A stretch of DNA of 64,000 nt, taken from Capitella teleta (taxonomy: Eukaryota; Annelida; Polychaeta; Capitellidae). A program made the translations under genes and the position numbers. Positions 1 through 13,000 of the stretch are shown here, piece by piece. How positions within the stretch are numbered: position 1 is the stretch's first letter; every line of letters begins with the position of its first letter. The notes under the pieces are model-generated. The model had not been told where the DNA came from and ran no database searches. It worked only from the letters and a program-made list of their open reading frames with translations. The stretch is taken from positions 32,845-96,844 of the forward strand of contig KB308794.1 of the NCBI GenBank assembly GCA_000328365.1. The letters are read 5' to 3'.

Positions 1-2276
1 CTTGTAATTCCTTTGAACTTACATAACTATGTTTCATTTATTTGTGTTAAAATTGTGTGTTTTGTTGTGCGTTACAATAATCATATCGTGTTGTTGTGTT
101 AGAAAGAAAGGTGGCAGTTTAATGCTTGCGCATTAGGGTTTTTTTTTTTTTTTTTAGTTTATTATTATTTTACTTTCTTGTCTATGAGTTTATGTCAGAG
201 ACCGTGCTTCAAGTCACCTGACCACGCTGTGCTGGACCCTGGGGAAGATGCTTCCCCCTTTGGTCATTTGGTCACGTGACTTTTAGCTCTGTTTCCAGGT
301 AGTTAAAGAGCGGGCGACCTGCGTGGCGGGCATTGCAATCCTCGCAGCGTTTAGTAGCCGAAATAATTGGTAGGTAGTAATGAGTCATTGTGTTGTGTCG
401 ATATTAACCTTTTCCTTTCTTTATTTCTTGTAGAAAATCATACATATACGTGCATTCGAAATAAAGGCTTCGAACGGTCACCTGCGTGGATTTCATATAT
501 GGTATAAAATGATGTATTCAACAACTCAGATTATCAGTTTGATGCGTTTGAAGTACTAAAAATTTCTCTGCAGATATACACGATCGCAGCATGTAATGGG
601 CGATAATAGGGAGCTCTATTTTGCTCTATGCTGGTGTAACAGTGCGCAGGCGTATTGACATGAATGACGATTCTGATTGGAAGAAACGTCAAGGAAGTTG
701 GTCTGTTCAATCACGAGTCGAAAAAGTGTATCCGAAGTGATATCATAACAACATCTGAAGACTCACCTTTTTTTTCTTTTGTGTCATTCATTCTGTACTA
801 CATTGTATCAGCGTTTGGAGCAAGCATTCGGATTTTACGCTATATAAATTTTCATTTTCACTTTTCATCAAGTTAAATGTTTACCCATGCCTCGTGTTAA
901 AGAATTTCTTCACCTTATGTGGACCCGTTCAGATTTGTGTTTTGTGACAGGTTTTGTGTGAGGCAAATCCCATGAGGTAAATTGAATGGAAAATTCACAA
1001 AGATTTGTTTTCGTTGCATTGGCGCAGGATAATGCAAGCATCTTGAATAATTGCTCGAGCAAAAGTAATTTTTATTTAAATTATATTTACAGGTGCCCTA
1101 TTCACTNGAGATTAACATATAAATAAAATAGGGCGCCGAATATTTATCAGATCATTGCCCCTATAGGAATAACAAATACTCTTTACGTGGAAGAATATCG
1201 ATCATTTGATATTCGGAGAATGCGGCTTTAAAGTATTTATATGTGTAATATTTGCGAACCTTTATATTAAATTGACAACTTTTCAACAGTGATAAATAAA
1301 AAGAGAATTGAAAAAATCAATTTTATTTCATCTGTGCGAAAGTTCAAGGTGACATTAATGGGCTTCCCGCGATGACGTCATTGCGGCACTCATTGCACTC
1401 TTACGTCACGCTGACCCCCTTGTGCACCAACATTAGTTTCGTGTTCTTCTTTTTCACATATTTCTCCTTTTCTTCGTTTCCTGAATATTACTCTTTTTGT
1501 CCCTTTTCTCGTTCCAAATCTGCCTCGTTCGACGCCAGGTCTGACCAGAATATCCACCGCCACCAAACCAGCGCCCACAGCAACAAAGAAGTCTTTCATG
1601 ATCTGGAGAGATCAGAAGATACACAATATCAACTGTTTACACTTAATAAATTCCCACTGAATACAGAAACAATGTCGAGTGAATACGAGTCTATAACGAT
1701 AATTTGGCAACTGCAACATAATACTTACTGTTTTGAAATGTCAGTTGTAAGTGGTGTATCACAAATACTAGTGTTATTACGAATAGCTGGACGTCTACTG
1801 ATGACAATATTTTAGTGATTCTGAAAAAAGTGCTCGTGACCTGGGAGCTATGCGTCAGAGGATCACATGATGTTTGCTCTGCCAACAAAGTCAAGGATCG
1901 ATTCCGCTTCTTCCGTATTTACCTGTTGGTAATGAGTGAGTCATGTACGGTGTTGCCGATACAGGTATATTATTATTCCAAGTAAAAAAAAAAACTATAT
2001 TTCTCGGTTTTCTTTTCCAAAGCAACACGTTCAGTATATTAATGACGAACATATATTTAATAAAGGAAATATTTAATTTAAAATCTGGAAGAAGAAGAAG
2101 ACAAAAACAAAGCTTCCAGATTGAGTTCGCCGAAGTTAACGCGATTTAACGAACGCTGGAATTCTATTGCACTTCTTTTGAAGATTTGCGTTAATGGTCG
2201 ATCAAAGGATCGCGGCTTTACCTTTCCCGAAAAGGTATTTCCGGAAGAGAAAAAATTTGTATATGGAGCGGGGGCG

Positions 2277-2303
2277 CTCCGTACACAGCTGCTGTATACG
2301 GAG
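2277..2303. repeat. 27-bp near-perfect palindrome
   Basis: Two 13-base arms flank one central T, and 12 of the 13 pairs match. It sits just after a second short inverted pair (GGAGCG/CGCTCC) at 2265-2280, so a compound hairpin is possible. It may be a transposon end or a protein-binding palindrome; nothing nearby decides. Confidence 0.5.
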
Positions 2304-2739
2304 TCACTTCGGTAAATGTATCTATAGTAATAAATCATCGCAGTGCTATCATGAAACAGCAACCAGTTGCCTATATATAAATAAGATACATTTGACAATG
2401 GTCAATATTCATGATAATGACTTAGCAGCACATGTGGACAGCACATGTGTTTCCTTTTGCTGCAGTTCTTCATTGGGTGTGGTTACTGCTCATTCCTATT
2501 TTTAGTCATTCTGCTCTGGTGAAAAATGCAGCTAAAAACTTGAAGAAAACTGGGCTTTCTGAGAACAGCCAATTTCACAGCAACATTTTCCTTCCGCTGA
2601 TAAATTGAGGTGACATAACATACAATTGTTTCTATGATTTGCTTTGTTCTATATGTTGCCATAATGCATTGGCTTCCACATCCTTTTTGAGAAACAAAAA
2701 ACACAACCCTGCAGTTAATAAATACTGAATAAATATCAA

Positions 2740-2937
2740 TTATTGTACATAGCAATACGTATTATTTTGTAACACAATTGCAGCTGATACATGAGACTGC
2801 ATGTATTGCTCAGTTCCTTCCACAACAGGATCATCCTGAATCACCTCTTGCTGAGATACAGAAGGATTTGGGTGCTGCCATGGTGAATCGAAAGGCACTT
2901 CATTACTCTTAAATGGAGTAGTCTCTGTGGGTGATTC
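2740..2937 (-). CDS. Possible terminal exon of an unknown gene (weak)
   Basis: On the minus strand a TAG acceptor is followed by 65 open codons ending in TAA. The peptide is polar and acidic, begins ESPTETTPFKSNEVPFD and contains QQEVIQDDPVVEGTEQ. I do not recognise it, and I found no matching upstream exon at higher coordinates or a clear poly(A) signal after the stop. An open stretch of this length can occur by chance, so this is only a lead. It could equally be a piece of a decayed mobile element. Confidence 0.15.
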   Translation of the reverse strand, partial: ESPTETTPFKSNEVPFDSPWQHPNPSVSQQEVIQDDPVVEGTEQYMQSHVSAAIVLQNNTYCYVQ

Positions 2938-4130
2938 CTACGAATTCTCAAGCAACTATATAAATTTAAAAAATATGATTATTGAGTTGGATCTTGTCCC
3001 TCATCAAAAATTATTAGTGAAATAATTAACCTGAATTGAATATCTGTCAACCAAAAATTAATTTTAATTTTTTAAACAATTAAATGATTAACCTGATGGG
3101 TTTAACTAATATTTGATTGCTTGATTGATGTTATTATTAAAAGGGGTGGTGCCCTATGTGTTCACAATGAAAGGGTTTGGCGTTGGCCTCTAAGGGTTAC
3201 AAGCCACCGATCTTGCTTCCCTGGGTTAATTTGGCTCTAATCTCCTCGGATCCTATAAGACTTAGTTATCCCCCAAAATAATAAAAAATTGCATACATAC
3301 GAAGATAAACAAATCTAGTATATGAGCACGAACTCTAGATAGAAAATCGACCTCCGTCTTGCGTCATTGTGCATTGGGGCACGACTTATTATAGAAGATT
3401 ACAGGCTCTGCAGAAAGCGAACTGAGGCAGCAACATTACGTGTGAAGTAACAGGAACCTTGATCCTTAATTGGAGCCGCAATCCCCCCCCCACTCCCCGT
3501 AAAAAAATGGTGCTCTTAAGTGGCAATTGGTGCAAATATTGTGTTGCATAATGCATAATGCATAATTCAAACTGACCAATGGTAGTTCAGGGCAATACAT
3601 GTGCCGCCCGTTATGCTTGTTTTGTTTTTTTTTGTTTTTTTTTTTTTTTTTTTTTTTTTTTCGTTTCCTGGGGTATTTTCACCTTCCATGTCATATACCT
3701 TGGTATATAATCGTTCAATTATTTTAATAAATATTACAATTGCCTGTACATCAGCTTCTATCAACAGTGCAACAATCCGATTTGGAGATTGAAATGAGCA
3801 AGGAAAAATAGCTCGTTAACCTTGACGCTGCTAGTGTCGATGATGGAATGAGCAGAGTTGAGATTAGTTAACACCTCCTTTGATCAATCTTAATCACGTC
3901 TCTTCAAAGAGACTCATCAAGATGGAGCCCATCTTCTCTTTGTCAAGATTGCAAGCGATGTCGAAGTGACCTATGCATCGAACCGTTGCATGTCTGCTCA
4001 ACACTTATTAGATTCTGCGACGTTCAGTGATATAAAAATAAGTACATTTCAACATTCGTTACTTGACGCATATAACATATTTGTTAAGGTTCAGTTTTTA
4101 CCATTTTTGAAAGATTAATTTCGAATCGTT

Positions 4131-4178
4131 AACATGGAGTAGATAGATTATATTTAGTCCACTTTATATAGCGGAGAG
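4131..4178 (-). mobile_element. Solitary end of a mariner-like MITE
   Basis: The block reading TTAACATGGAGTAGATAG and ending near CACTTTATATA matches the right end of the element at 11797-12668 (TTAACATGGCGTAGATAG ... CACTTTGTATA). I did not find the partner end, so this copy is either truncated or too diverged to see by eye. Confidence 0.45.
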
Positions 4179-6382
4179 AGGGAGCCGACATTACTGTTGA
4201 TATTACAATATATATATATATATTTGTTCAAGTTCTTTGTTTATACTGAGGCCTGATTGGTCGTGTTTGACCCCTGGATACATCAATGCGATCTTGCACT
4301 GAATCCATAACGTACATTTTGTGACCAGTCGGAAATGCTGAACTCATAACGCTCTTTTCTTTGTGCTGTGTTACAAGTTAGAGCTGGCCCAACGGTAGCA
4401 AAACCAAATCTCACGCGACCAAATGTACGAAATAGCTGAACTGCGTTTCAGCCAACTTGTTTATTGCCAAAAGGTTTCATAATGCGATTTCGCAGTTATA
4501 TTTAACTGCTCCGGTGAGAGCGCAGTAGATCGTTTTACGCAGATGGGCAGCACAGGCGATTTAAAAAAAAACAACAGTAAGTTATTGTGTTTTAAATAAT
4601 CCCAAGGGTTCTTAACATTGTATATATGGTAGCATATATTAACAGCATTGTGCAAAATAATGAATCATTGCGCTTATTTAAATGCAATTATTTCTTTTCA
4701 AATTATCAAATCTTCATTAAATTTATTTACTTTAATTAATTAAAATTATTTGCCTTCTTCCTTTATGTAATAAAGTGAGAATTACTGAATATTAAATTGA
4801 TATAAATACGTATATCTATAGGTAAGTAAATGAAAGATATCTGTGGCGTTCATATGTGATATACTTCATGATGCTTTGAAGAATTTTCGAGCGTCACCCC
4901 AATTTCTTAGATTTTAAATAAATAATAGTTCTGTAAGTGAAGAGCACGAAATACCCACCAAGGTCCGCCAAAAGATTTTTCTCGACATTTCTTGGTCCTT
5001 CCTCGTACATGCATTCATGCATAATGTAGATCAAGTGCATTTATAATACACGCAATAGCCCACAACAGGCATAGCACAGTGTCTCGCCATATCTGATCCA
5101 AATCATTTTATTAGGTATACCTGTACTTGTGACCATTTCAAAAACGGATGGAGCTTTTTGTGTAATTGTTCGACTGTTGCTTCATTCGTCTTTAATGATT
5201 TCTAGAAGTTTCCCCTGTTAAACTATATGCGGGGATTATTCGATTGAAAACGCAATCTTCATCTTAGGTGATCTAAAGGCCTATTATACCAAGCCAGCTT
5301 GTGGTCTGCCTGTTAATCATTTTGTCGCAGCTTGAACATCTCTTAATCGGGTAGCACGTCATTTAATTCAGCAAAAGAAAACATTCAGATGCATTTTACA
5401 AAGAAAAGAAATTACATGAACGCAAACCGATTCAAACAAGGTCGTCAGAAGCAATTCTGAAATAGACAGTTTTCAGTTTGAATTTATAAACAGATAAAGA
5501 TTTCAATGAACGAATTTCGGTAAGGCAATCCCTAAAACTGGAACATGAACAGAAAAATAACGGCCGCCGAAAGGGTTCAATCTTATGAATTTTCAGCAGA
5601 TGTTGATCGCCAGAGCACAGATATAGTTGATGTGGATTCAAAAATTAAATGAGTTGGTCATGTAGATGAATTAAAGGCCTCATTTATTATCCAATTACAT
5701 TTATCATTTGAAGCTGATTTTGGGTGCTACAACCGAGTAGGCCTAGTAGTTTATACTATTACACAATGGAAGGGACTTCACACAGAATAAAAGACTACTA
5801 ACCGGGGTTGCGGACGCGCGGGATGAAGAGGGACCCAGAAGCACGCAGGAATTGAAATTTGTTCTCCAGAACTGTCGGTTGTAAATCGGTAAAATCTGCG
5901 GAAGATCGCCGTTTGTCACAGATGGCGACACAAATGAGGTCTAAGACCTCCCTTCAGGTGACTACACCATGCAGGCAGATTATATATGAGAGTCAACATA
6001 ATGTAGTTCCATCGAACACGGGTTGTATGCATGCAGTAATTGCATAAGAGTTGAATTGTTATTTCATGGGTACCATTTATATATACTAGGTCGTTTTCGA
6101 TTTCAAGCATATAAATATCCATTCACCCAAAAAAAAAATTATCGCGTTATCACGATAAGACAATGTGAATTTTTTGCTCAAATTATCTTAAACGATGAAA
6201 GGCTCAAATTAGCAAAACGAGTCATTAATCTTGCTTAGTAAATGATAAACGATGCAATCGAATCCCCAGAGAGATATAATACTCATCCCCAAATTTCAAT
6301 CCATCAGCTTCATTGCCTCCGCGCAACGTGTGCATCGATGCGCACCGGTAATTTCTTGGAAATGAGTCGACTGATCCCCTGT

Positions 6383-6396
6383 GTTGCCATGGCGAC
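6383..6396 (+). promoter_or_regulatory. X-box-like (RFX) site upstream of the LRR receptor
   Basis: GTTGCCATGGCGAC lies about 60 bp before the first ATG of the receptor and differs at one position from the palindromic X-box GTTGCCATGGCAAC. RFX factors use X-boxes in promoters of ciliary genes in animals, so the site hints that the receptor could be made in ciliated cells. Short motifs occur by chance; this is inference. Confidence 0.3.
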
Positions 6397-6454
6397 CAGA
6401 CACACACGTGCCCACAGATGAAATGATCCAATTAATAAGGATTGCGATCAGTTC

Positions 6455-9400
6455 GTGGGATGGCTCCAGAGGCATCAGACGTCCAAATATCTGAGCAACA
6501 TTTTCAAAATGCTGAGGACTTTCTCAACTGACGACTTCGTCAAAGTTTGGCTAATACTGCTCCTATTGTGTACACTCTCAACCAAACAAATCACGTTTGA
6601 GAAGGAGAAATCAAAGCTAACAAGTGTTCCATCTGAAATTCCATCTGAGGTCACCAAAATCAACCTCAAGGAGAATATACTGACTTCAATTCCTGATCGC
6701 TGTTTTTCGCGGTTCACCAACTTGACGTCAGTTTCCCTTGATAAAAACAAAATTACCGACGTTTCGACGACTGCATTTCAAGGATTGGCTAAGGTGAAAG
6801 AGATTTCTTTGGCGAATAACCTCTTACCGTCCATTCCAGCGCTGGAAAGTGTGGAAAATTCTTTGGTAAACTTGTATGTAAGCTACAACCTTTGCGCTGA
6901 AGACAGCGCGCTTAGCAGCTACGTCAAGCTGCAAAAACTAAACTTACGTAATAACAAGCTTGTCTCCATGCCTGACACCTTCCCAGCAGCATCTGTTCTG
7001 AACGAATTAATTCTAAGCGAAAACCCAATCAGCATAATACCTGAGATGATCGGCGACACGTTGGTAAGCTTGAAGAGCTTGAAAATATACCAAGCTGAAA
7101 TCGATGATGTTGGAATATCGGATTTGGTTTACAAGTACTTCAAGATAGAACACGCCCTGGAGTATCTAGATCTTCAAAGTAATCGAATCACCACATTACC
7201 AGCCGTCATCAGCCAGCGATTCCCAAAGCTGAAGTTTCTTGATATATCTGGTAATCCGCTATCCAGTTTTGAATCCACACTTTACCCTTGTGTTGAGACA
7301 CTAAACATCGTAAATGGCATGAATTTCGTGATTCCATTCCTCTTTCTCGATCACCTGCCAAATATCACATCTCTGACTGTCACGTCGGCGGAGGTAGTCG
7401 AGATCCCTACCCTCGCCACTCAGGAATCACCTGTACAAAACATCGACTTCTCCAACAATAAGATTGCCGTGTTGAATCCTGGCCTTTTTGAGAATTGCAC
7501 GAAGTTGGTGTCTTTGAAGCTTGAGAGTAACCAACTGACAGTGTTACCAGATGGTGTTTTTGGCCCTGCGGGTACTAGTCTTCGCTATTTATCCTTGAAG
7601 AGTAACAAGTTGAACACAGTTGAAAACGGGACATTTGCGTATTTGACAAATCTGCATGAGCTTTATATGGAAAATAACCAGTTTAAGGAGTTCCCGATGG
7701 AAATCAGCAAACTCGTGTCTATTCGTAAACTTTTCCCTCGCATGGAATCGAATAATCAGCATCCCAGATGAAGCGCTTCTCAACCTCCATCAGATAACTC
7801 ATCTCAATTTAAACAGAAATTCGCTCACCGAAATGCCATTATTGACAGAAAACCACACAAAAGTAAAATTCTACTCCATCAGAATGAACCAAATCAACCT
7901 TTGTCCGGATGATTACTTCCAGAACATGAAGACGCTTCAGTACGTTAACATGGCCTCCAATCAGTTGGACAGACTGCCAAACTTTGCAAACTTATCTTAC
8001 CTGGGCCAAATCCAAATGAGCAGTAACAAGATAAACACAATTGATCCTGGGTACCTGGAAGGCCTCAAAAATCTAGATTACCTGGTTTTAGATGACAATG
8101 AGCTAACTGTGGTTGACCTTGAGCCATACAACCTCAATGTCAAATATCTCTACTTGAATGATAATCCTTTGAAGAGTTTCCCAAGCATTGATTCAATTGG
8201 ACACTCAGTGAAGATCTTGAGACTCCAGAACTGCGGCTTGGAGTCAATGCCGGAAAATTTTCCAGAAAAGTTCACAGTGCTTGAAGAACTGAATCTGAAA
8301 AATAATAACCTGGTTGATATACCTGATTTTACACTGATGCCAAAACTGAAAACGATTTCACTTTTAAGTAACAACTTTGAATGTGACCAAGAATTATGTT
8401 GGATGAAAACTGAAGATATTTCTTCCATTGACATTGAAATAGAAGATACTCGTTGCCACTCTCCAGAGAACCTTGTCAACGTCACGTGGGATGACATTCT
8501 CGTGACTGAAATTTGTAAGTTGTGTATTGCTCTATTTTTCACCTCTCAATTAAGTTCTGCAGGTCGTCTCTGTACCAAAATTCCTGCCTATGCTCACATT
8601 TCTCCAATCGCGGCCGAGAATAGACTTCCACAGTCTGAAGTTCTCATTGAATGTCAGGAAGGGTACACGATGCAAGCTTCTGACAGAGGTGGCAAAGTGT
8701 TTTGTGATGATACCTGGAGTTGGCAGCCCTTCTCACCTGTTCTGTTTGATTGCCAGAGTGAGGAGCCAGAGGAAGGTGGACTGGGTGTCATTTGTCATCT
8801 GTTTCTCGTATAATTGTATGTCTTTCAGAGATTAAACAAGGTCCTCCTGTCGAAGCGGAGTACTCAACTCTCCTAGGGGCATTAGGAATCATCTTTGTCT
8901 GTATAGAGATCAGTGTATTTGTCATTCTTGATCTCACCACCATGCGGAGCCACCTGAAGTATGCCCGTGAGAGCCTTCGACAAGGATTCCATGCAAATCG
9001 CATCTGCTGCAGGAAGAACTGCTCTTGCTGCTTCAAAAAGGAGAAACCAGATGACTCTGAGCCTCCGATTCCAGAAGAAAGCATCGAAATCACAGACATT
9101 GAAGACGATGCAATCTCTACCGTCTCCTCATATGGACTACCTTGGCTGTACCGCAACCCAACTCCCTGCTTGGATTTATCTAAAGGCTATGCTCACCTGA
9201 TCTGGTCACCTGTTTCTGAAACATGTTCCTCCAACATCAGTCTAATCAGTCTGGGGTCATCTGTCCACATCAGCACCTCACCCAGCGCATGTGGTGTTGA
9301 CTCAGCCATCAGCCTTGCCGACTCAATGCATTCATCCGCTTGGCTTATTCCTGACCACGATGATGATTTCCCAATCGGTGAACCAGACAACATTTCTGAA

Positions 9401-9783
9401 GCTACAATCGATCTGGACGGAGACTGGCTGGGTGAAGGACCAGTGATAGAACCAGAGCCACCAACAATCCTGATGTTGTGAATGACTGTGCAGTCAGTCC
9501 AGCCATCCAAAGCATCTTCCCTCCAATCGAAGCGCATTCCAGAGATCGAGCTCCAATCACTGATGTCATTCATATGATTCCAGATCACTTCTTTTCACCT
9601 ACTGGGGACCACAAGAGGTTCGAAATCGTTAGCAGTTCTACCTCTGGAGAAATTGATCGACCAAAAAGACCGAAGAGGAGAATGCTGGGCAAGAAGAAGA
9701 AAACTTTAGCCAAGAGGCCAAAAAGAAAGCAGTCCGAATTCATGAAGGAAAGGCTGCAGAAAATGAACTCTGTCTACGGCTAA
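6455..9783 (+). CDS. LRR-Sushi single-pass membrane receptor (frame shifted twice)
   Basis: A cell-surface protein of unknown ligand. The order seen is: hydrophobic signal segment (VWLILLLLCTL), about 20 leucine-rich repeats, an LRR C-terminal cap with cysteines (ECDQELCWM ... RCHSP ... EIC), one Sushi/CCP module ending DCQ, a transmembrane helix (GALGIIFVCIEISVFVIL), a cysteine cluster (CCRKNCSCCF, probably palmitoylated) and a long acidic then basic tail. A second ATG at 6509 lies nearer the signal segment and may be the real start. Two short introns fit: 8515-8562 (48 bp) and 8758-8828 (71 bp). The repeats continue across a shift of one base in a T run near 7730. Near 9436-9481 coding appears to move to another frame, which stays open to 9783 and encodes a lysine/arginine-rich end; if that shift is not real, the protein stops at 9481. 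These may be sequence errors, alleles or early decay. No exact family member is recognised. Confidence 0.8.
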
Positions 9784-9995
9784 TGGTGTGGTATGCTTTG
9801 GATGTGTTGACCGAAATCAGCTTCTAATTGTGATACGTCTGCTAATTTATCGTTTTTGCTTATTGGTGTTAAGAAAAACCAGGATGGAATTGTCGTGATG
9901 TGTGTCCATTTTGTTTAAATTGTAAAGAGAAGGACATGAAATATCGGATTGTTCAGCTCGCATACATATTTTTTCCCATCTCGTAATTCTAATAC

Positions 9996-10001
9996 AATAA
10001 A
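9996..10001 (+). terminator. Poly(A) signal of the LRR receptor gene
   Basis: AATAAA lies about 215 bp after the last stop of the receptor frame. A second signal on the other strand is 30 bp away (10031-10036), so the two convergent transcripts end almost on top of each other. Confidence 0.6.
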
Positions 10002-10030
10002 GACAATCTGCTGCTGGACTATATGTTTGT

Positions 10031-10036
10031 TTTATT
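10031..10036 (-). terminator. Poly(A) signal of the phospholipase B1-like gene
   Basis: AATAAA on the minus strand, about 22 bp after the stop codon at 10058-10060. The 3' UTR must be very short. Confidence 0.6.
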
Positions 10037-10057
10037 ATTGTGAAAATCAAAATGACG

Positions 10058-13000
10058 TCATCCTCTCCTAGGGTCTTTCGCGATGATGTTGGGTCCCATT
10101 TTATCCCTTAGTTCATTCTTCTAAAGAGAGTAATCCACAGTTGAAATACAGATAATCGCACGTTTAATTTCTTACCTTAGTTTGTTTCCATTCCACATCA
10201 CTGTTAAGATTCGTGAAGAAGTACGGATGCTCCTGAAAACAAAAGTTTAAATAATTTATACCATCGAAGGCTTTTGATAGATCTAACACTGATAGCTCAA
10301 TTACGAAATGCACAAACCTGAGATGGACATGACAGGTATTGTGGTTCTTCTGGCAGGCTATTGTCCATCGTATAGGGTTTTTCACCAACGGGAATCAGCT
10401 GAAATGAACAGCCCGTCAATCTCACATTTAAAAGTGTCAATTACATACCAAATTCTCCCACAACCAGTAAGCAAACGACTGATGAGCTGCTCTGCCTGGG
10501 TGGAAGCAGTCATAAGATAGGAATTCAGGAATGTATTCACCCTCAGACTGAAAACGTATGGGCAATTTTAACATTTCAATATCAGATTTAAAGTGTTCGT
10601 TACGTCTTTCGGGGGTTCCATGTCACGCATGAATGGCTGCAGAACAATTGTGAAGTCATCTTTCTCAAACTTCCCGCCTTCAGCGATATTCTTCAAAGCC
10701 TCATAGTACGCGAGCTGCGTCTGTCGTAACTGTGGAATAGTACTTTCGTTGCGAGCACAATCACAGAATCCCCTGACAAATAAGATAAGATTAGATAATA
10801 ATAAAAAAATTGATGACATTAGATCACCATTGGGCGATTTCACAGATGACAGTAACACTGAGGTTCCTTAAGGGGGTGACGTCAAACATGGCGACCAAGT
10901 TGACGAATACTCTCGGCACATTGTCATACAACTTCTGCATGGCTTCCTCGATGTTTTTCTCGTAAATTACGGGATCGTAGCGATCCTGGAAGGTTTCTGT
11001 GTGATAAGTCTGAGACTGTTGTCATTGTGACTCACCCATCGGTTGCAAGAGCCGCAGAGGTCATTTCCTCCCACGAAGAGGGTCACCATTTTCCAATCGT
11101 TTTCGAAATCGATTCGCGAGTCATTCTTCAATCTCTCAATCAGGTCATCAGCTTGGCCTGGCATGTTTCTGTTCACGAGTAAATGGAAGATGATATTGAC
11201 AGAAGCGCTCGTTGACAATTGTGATTGGTCAAACAGTGTGTGTATATAATTATATACTTATCGCTGTTTAGTTTAATTCAATCTTTTTCCTTTTGCAAAA
11301 ACTCACCTATTTGTGCCTCCGCCCCTGGCGACATTGAATCCTCCTTTTCCACTGTGATGATCAGAAGTAGTCTGGCATCGGGAATACCCTTTGATCTCTG
11401 GGTTGTACTTGCGCAGAAAATCTATGAAATTTACAATGGACAACAGAGGTTTCAGAATATTTGCACATTTTGTGTGATTTACTTGTCAATGTCACCACGC
11501 CATCCTCGAGACTCTCATCGCCTCCAACGCTGTAAATTTCGACAATATTGCTAATATTTATGATGCCCAATAAACTATAATTTGTTTACCTCCAACTTTC
11601 TCCTCTGTTCTCAAATAAGACTTCGATCAGATTGCGTGCCCCTAATCCGTTGGCGGCCTTCAAATATACAACAATAATTCACGTCGTCGTCAAATGATGA
11701 AATTGACAAATCTATACATACCGTGATGGAATCGCCAAATGCGGCAATAACAGATATGTCTTTCGGTTTCAATTCGTGGACTGCAATATACATGTATACA
11801 GAGTGGGCCAAAAGTAGTCTATATCTACCCCATGTTGAAAAAAAGCTCTAAAATTTGTTAAAATGTATCAATTACTCCAAACGTTAACTACCTGGTATGG
11901 ATTGACTATGTTATTCTATACCCAATTATGCAAAGAAATCAATTTAAAGGTTTGAAATAAATTTTAATGAGTGAGGAATATTTAAATGCGAGAGGTTAGT
12001 GATCGCAAAGAGAGCAAAATCAAATGAGCCCCTGAACACGCATTAAGGGATGCCAGATACTAAGTCTTTGTTTTATTTTGATTTCAGGAGATAAACACGG
12101 GGCACCGGATAGCTCAGTGGGTTAAACCGCTGACTACAATCCAATGCCGACCGTGGGGGTCGAGGTCCCGGGTTCGAGACCCGATCAGGCCACGGGCGTT
12201 ATGATTGTGAATTATAATTGTAATTCGTTATAATTGTAATTCTGCCATGACTCTGCAGTGCTGCCCAACTGCGTAACAAGGCCGGGCGCTGCTGTCTATG
12301 GTGGTATGCAGGATAAAGAACCCTTGGGTCTTTATCGACAAGAGTAGGGGGAAACCGAGAGCGTTGCCTTAATTATGCGTTCAATGGAGCCTATCCATGG
12401 TCCGGGGCCCTGTTTGCTGCCAAAAGTGAAAATATCGCGAAATGATGAGTGCACTCTATTAATTGAGATAAATCGGCATGAATTTTGATGAAATTGAAAT
12501 AGAAATGATAGGAGTAGCAGCATGACATGTTAGACTAACCATACCAAGTATTTATTTCTCTCATCTTTGTGTGATTTTAACACTGCAATCTGATTTGTAA
12601 CCCTTTCTCAGAAATGCGTAAATCTTTAACATGGCGTAGATAGAATGATATTTTTGGCTCACTTTGTATAATATAAATATATATAGATCGATCAGTCCGG
12701 TTAAATAAAAGAATTGACCCTTCAGACTGACCATTAGACGGCACGTGGTCATCATCCTCGTCCACATCACAGTCAAATATTGGAATGGGAACCTAAAATA
12801 TGATGACGTCACTTACGATACGTGTATCAATTATATATGTCAAAATAGCTCTTAACACATATCTTCTGACAGGTTATGATATTCTCCACCTAAGATAAGG
12901 AGCTTATCATTTTAATTAATGCTATCAAACCAGTAAATTAATTAATCGGGCGCACTATCAATGTGATATTAATCAACAAATGCAATGCTTACATCCAACT

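Larger units (their letters stand above)
1..6382. other. Intergenic stretch, no confident gene
   Basis: All six frames hold only short open stretches without recognisable domains or a consistent exon chain. What can be seen: a poly-T run near 139-157, one undetermined base at 1107 inside a small inverted repeat (about 1091-1136), a T-rich tract at 3626-3661, a perfect CRE octamer TGACGTCA near 1374, a near-perfect 27-bp palindrome at 2277-2303, a mariner-like end at 4131-4178 and one weak terminal-exon candidate at 2740-2937. The last kilobase probably contains the promoter of the receptor gene that starts at 6455. Confidence 0.6.

Noticed and set aside
1372-1815. 147-codon open frame on the plus strand and a 69-codon frame opposite it (1390-1599)
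   Set aside because: Low-complexity Phe/Ser-rich peptide without homology; the minus-strand start MKDFFVAVGAGLVAVDILVRP briefly looks like a membrane anchor but no following exon or family match supports it.
2078-2398. 106-codon frame on the minus strand
   Set aside because: Covers a palindrome and a GAA-rich tract; composition follows the DNA and no domain is seen.
12101-12190. tRNA gene
   Set aside because: The box A and box B matches belong to the head of a SINE present in further copies; no acceptor-stem pairing is seen.
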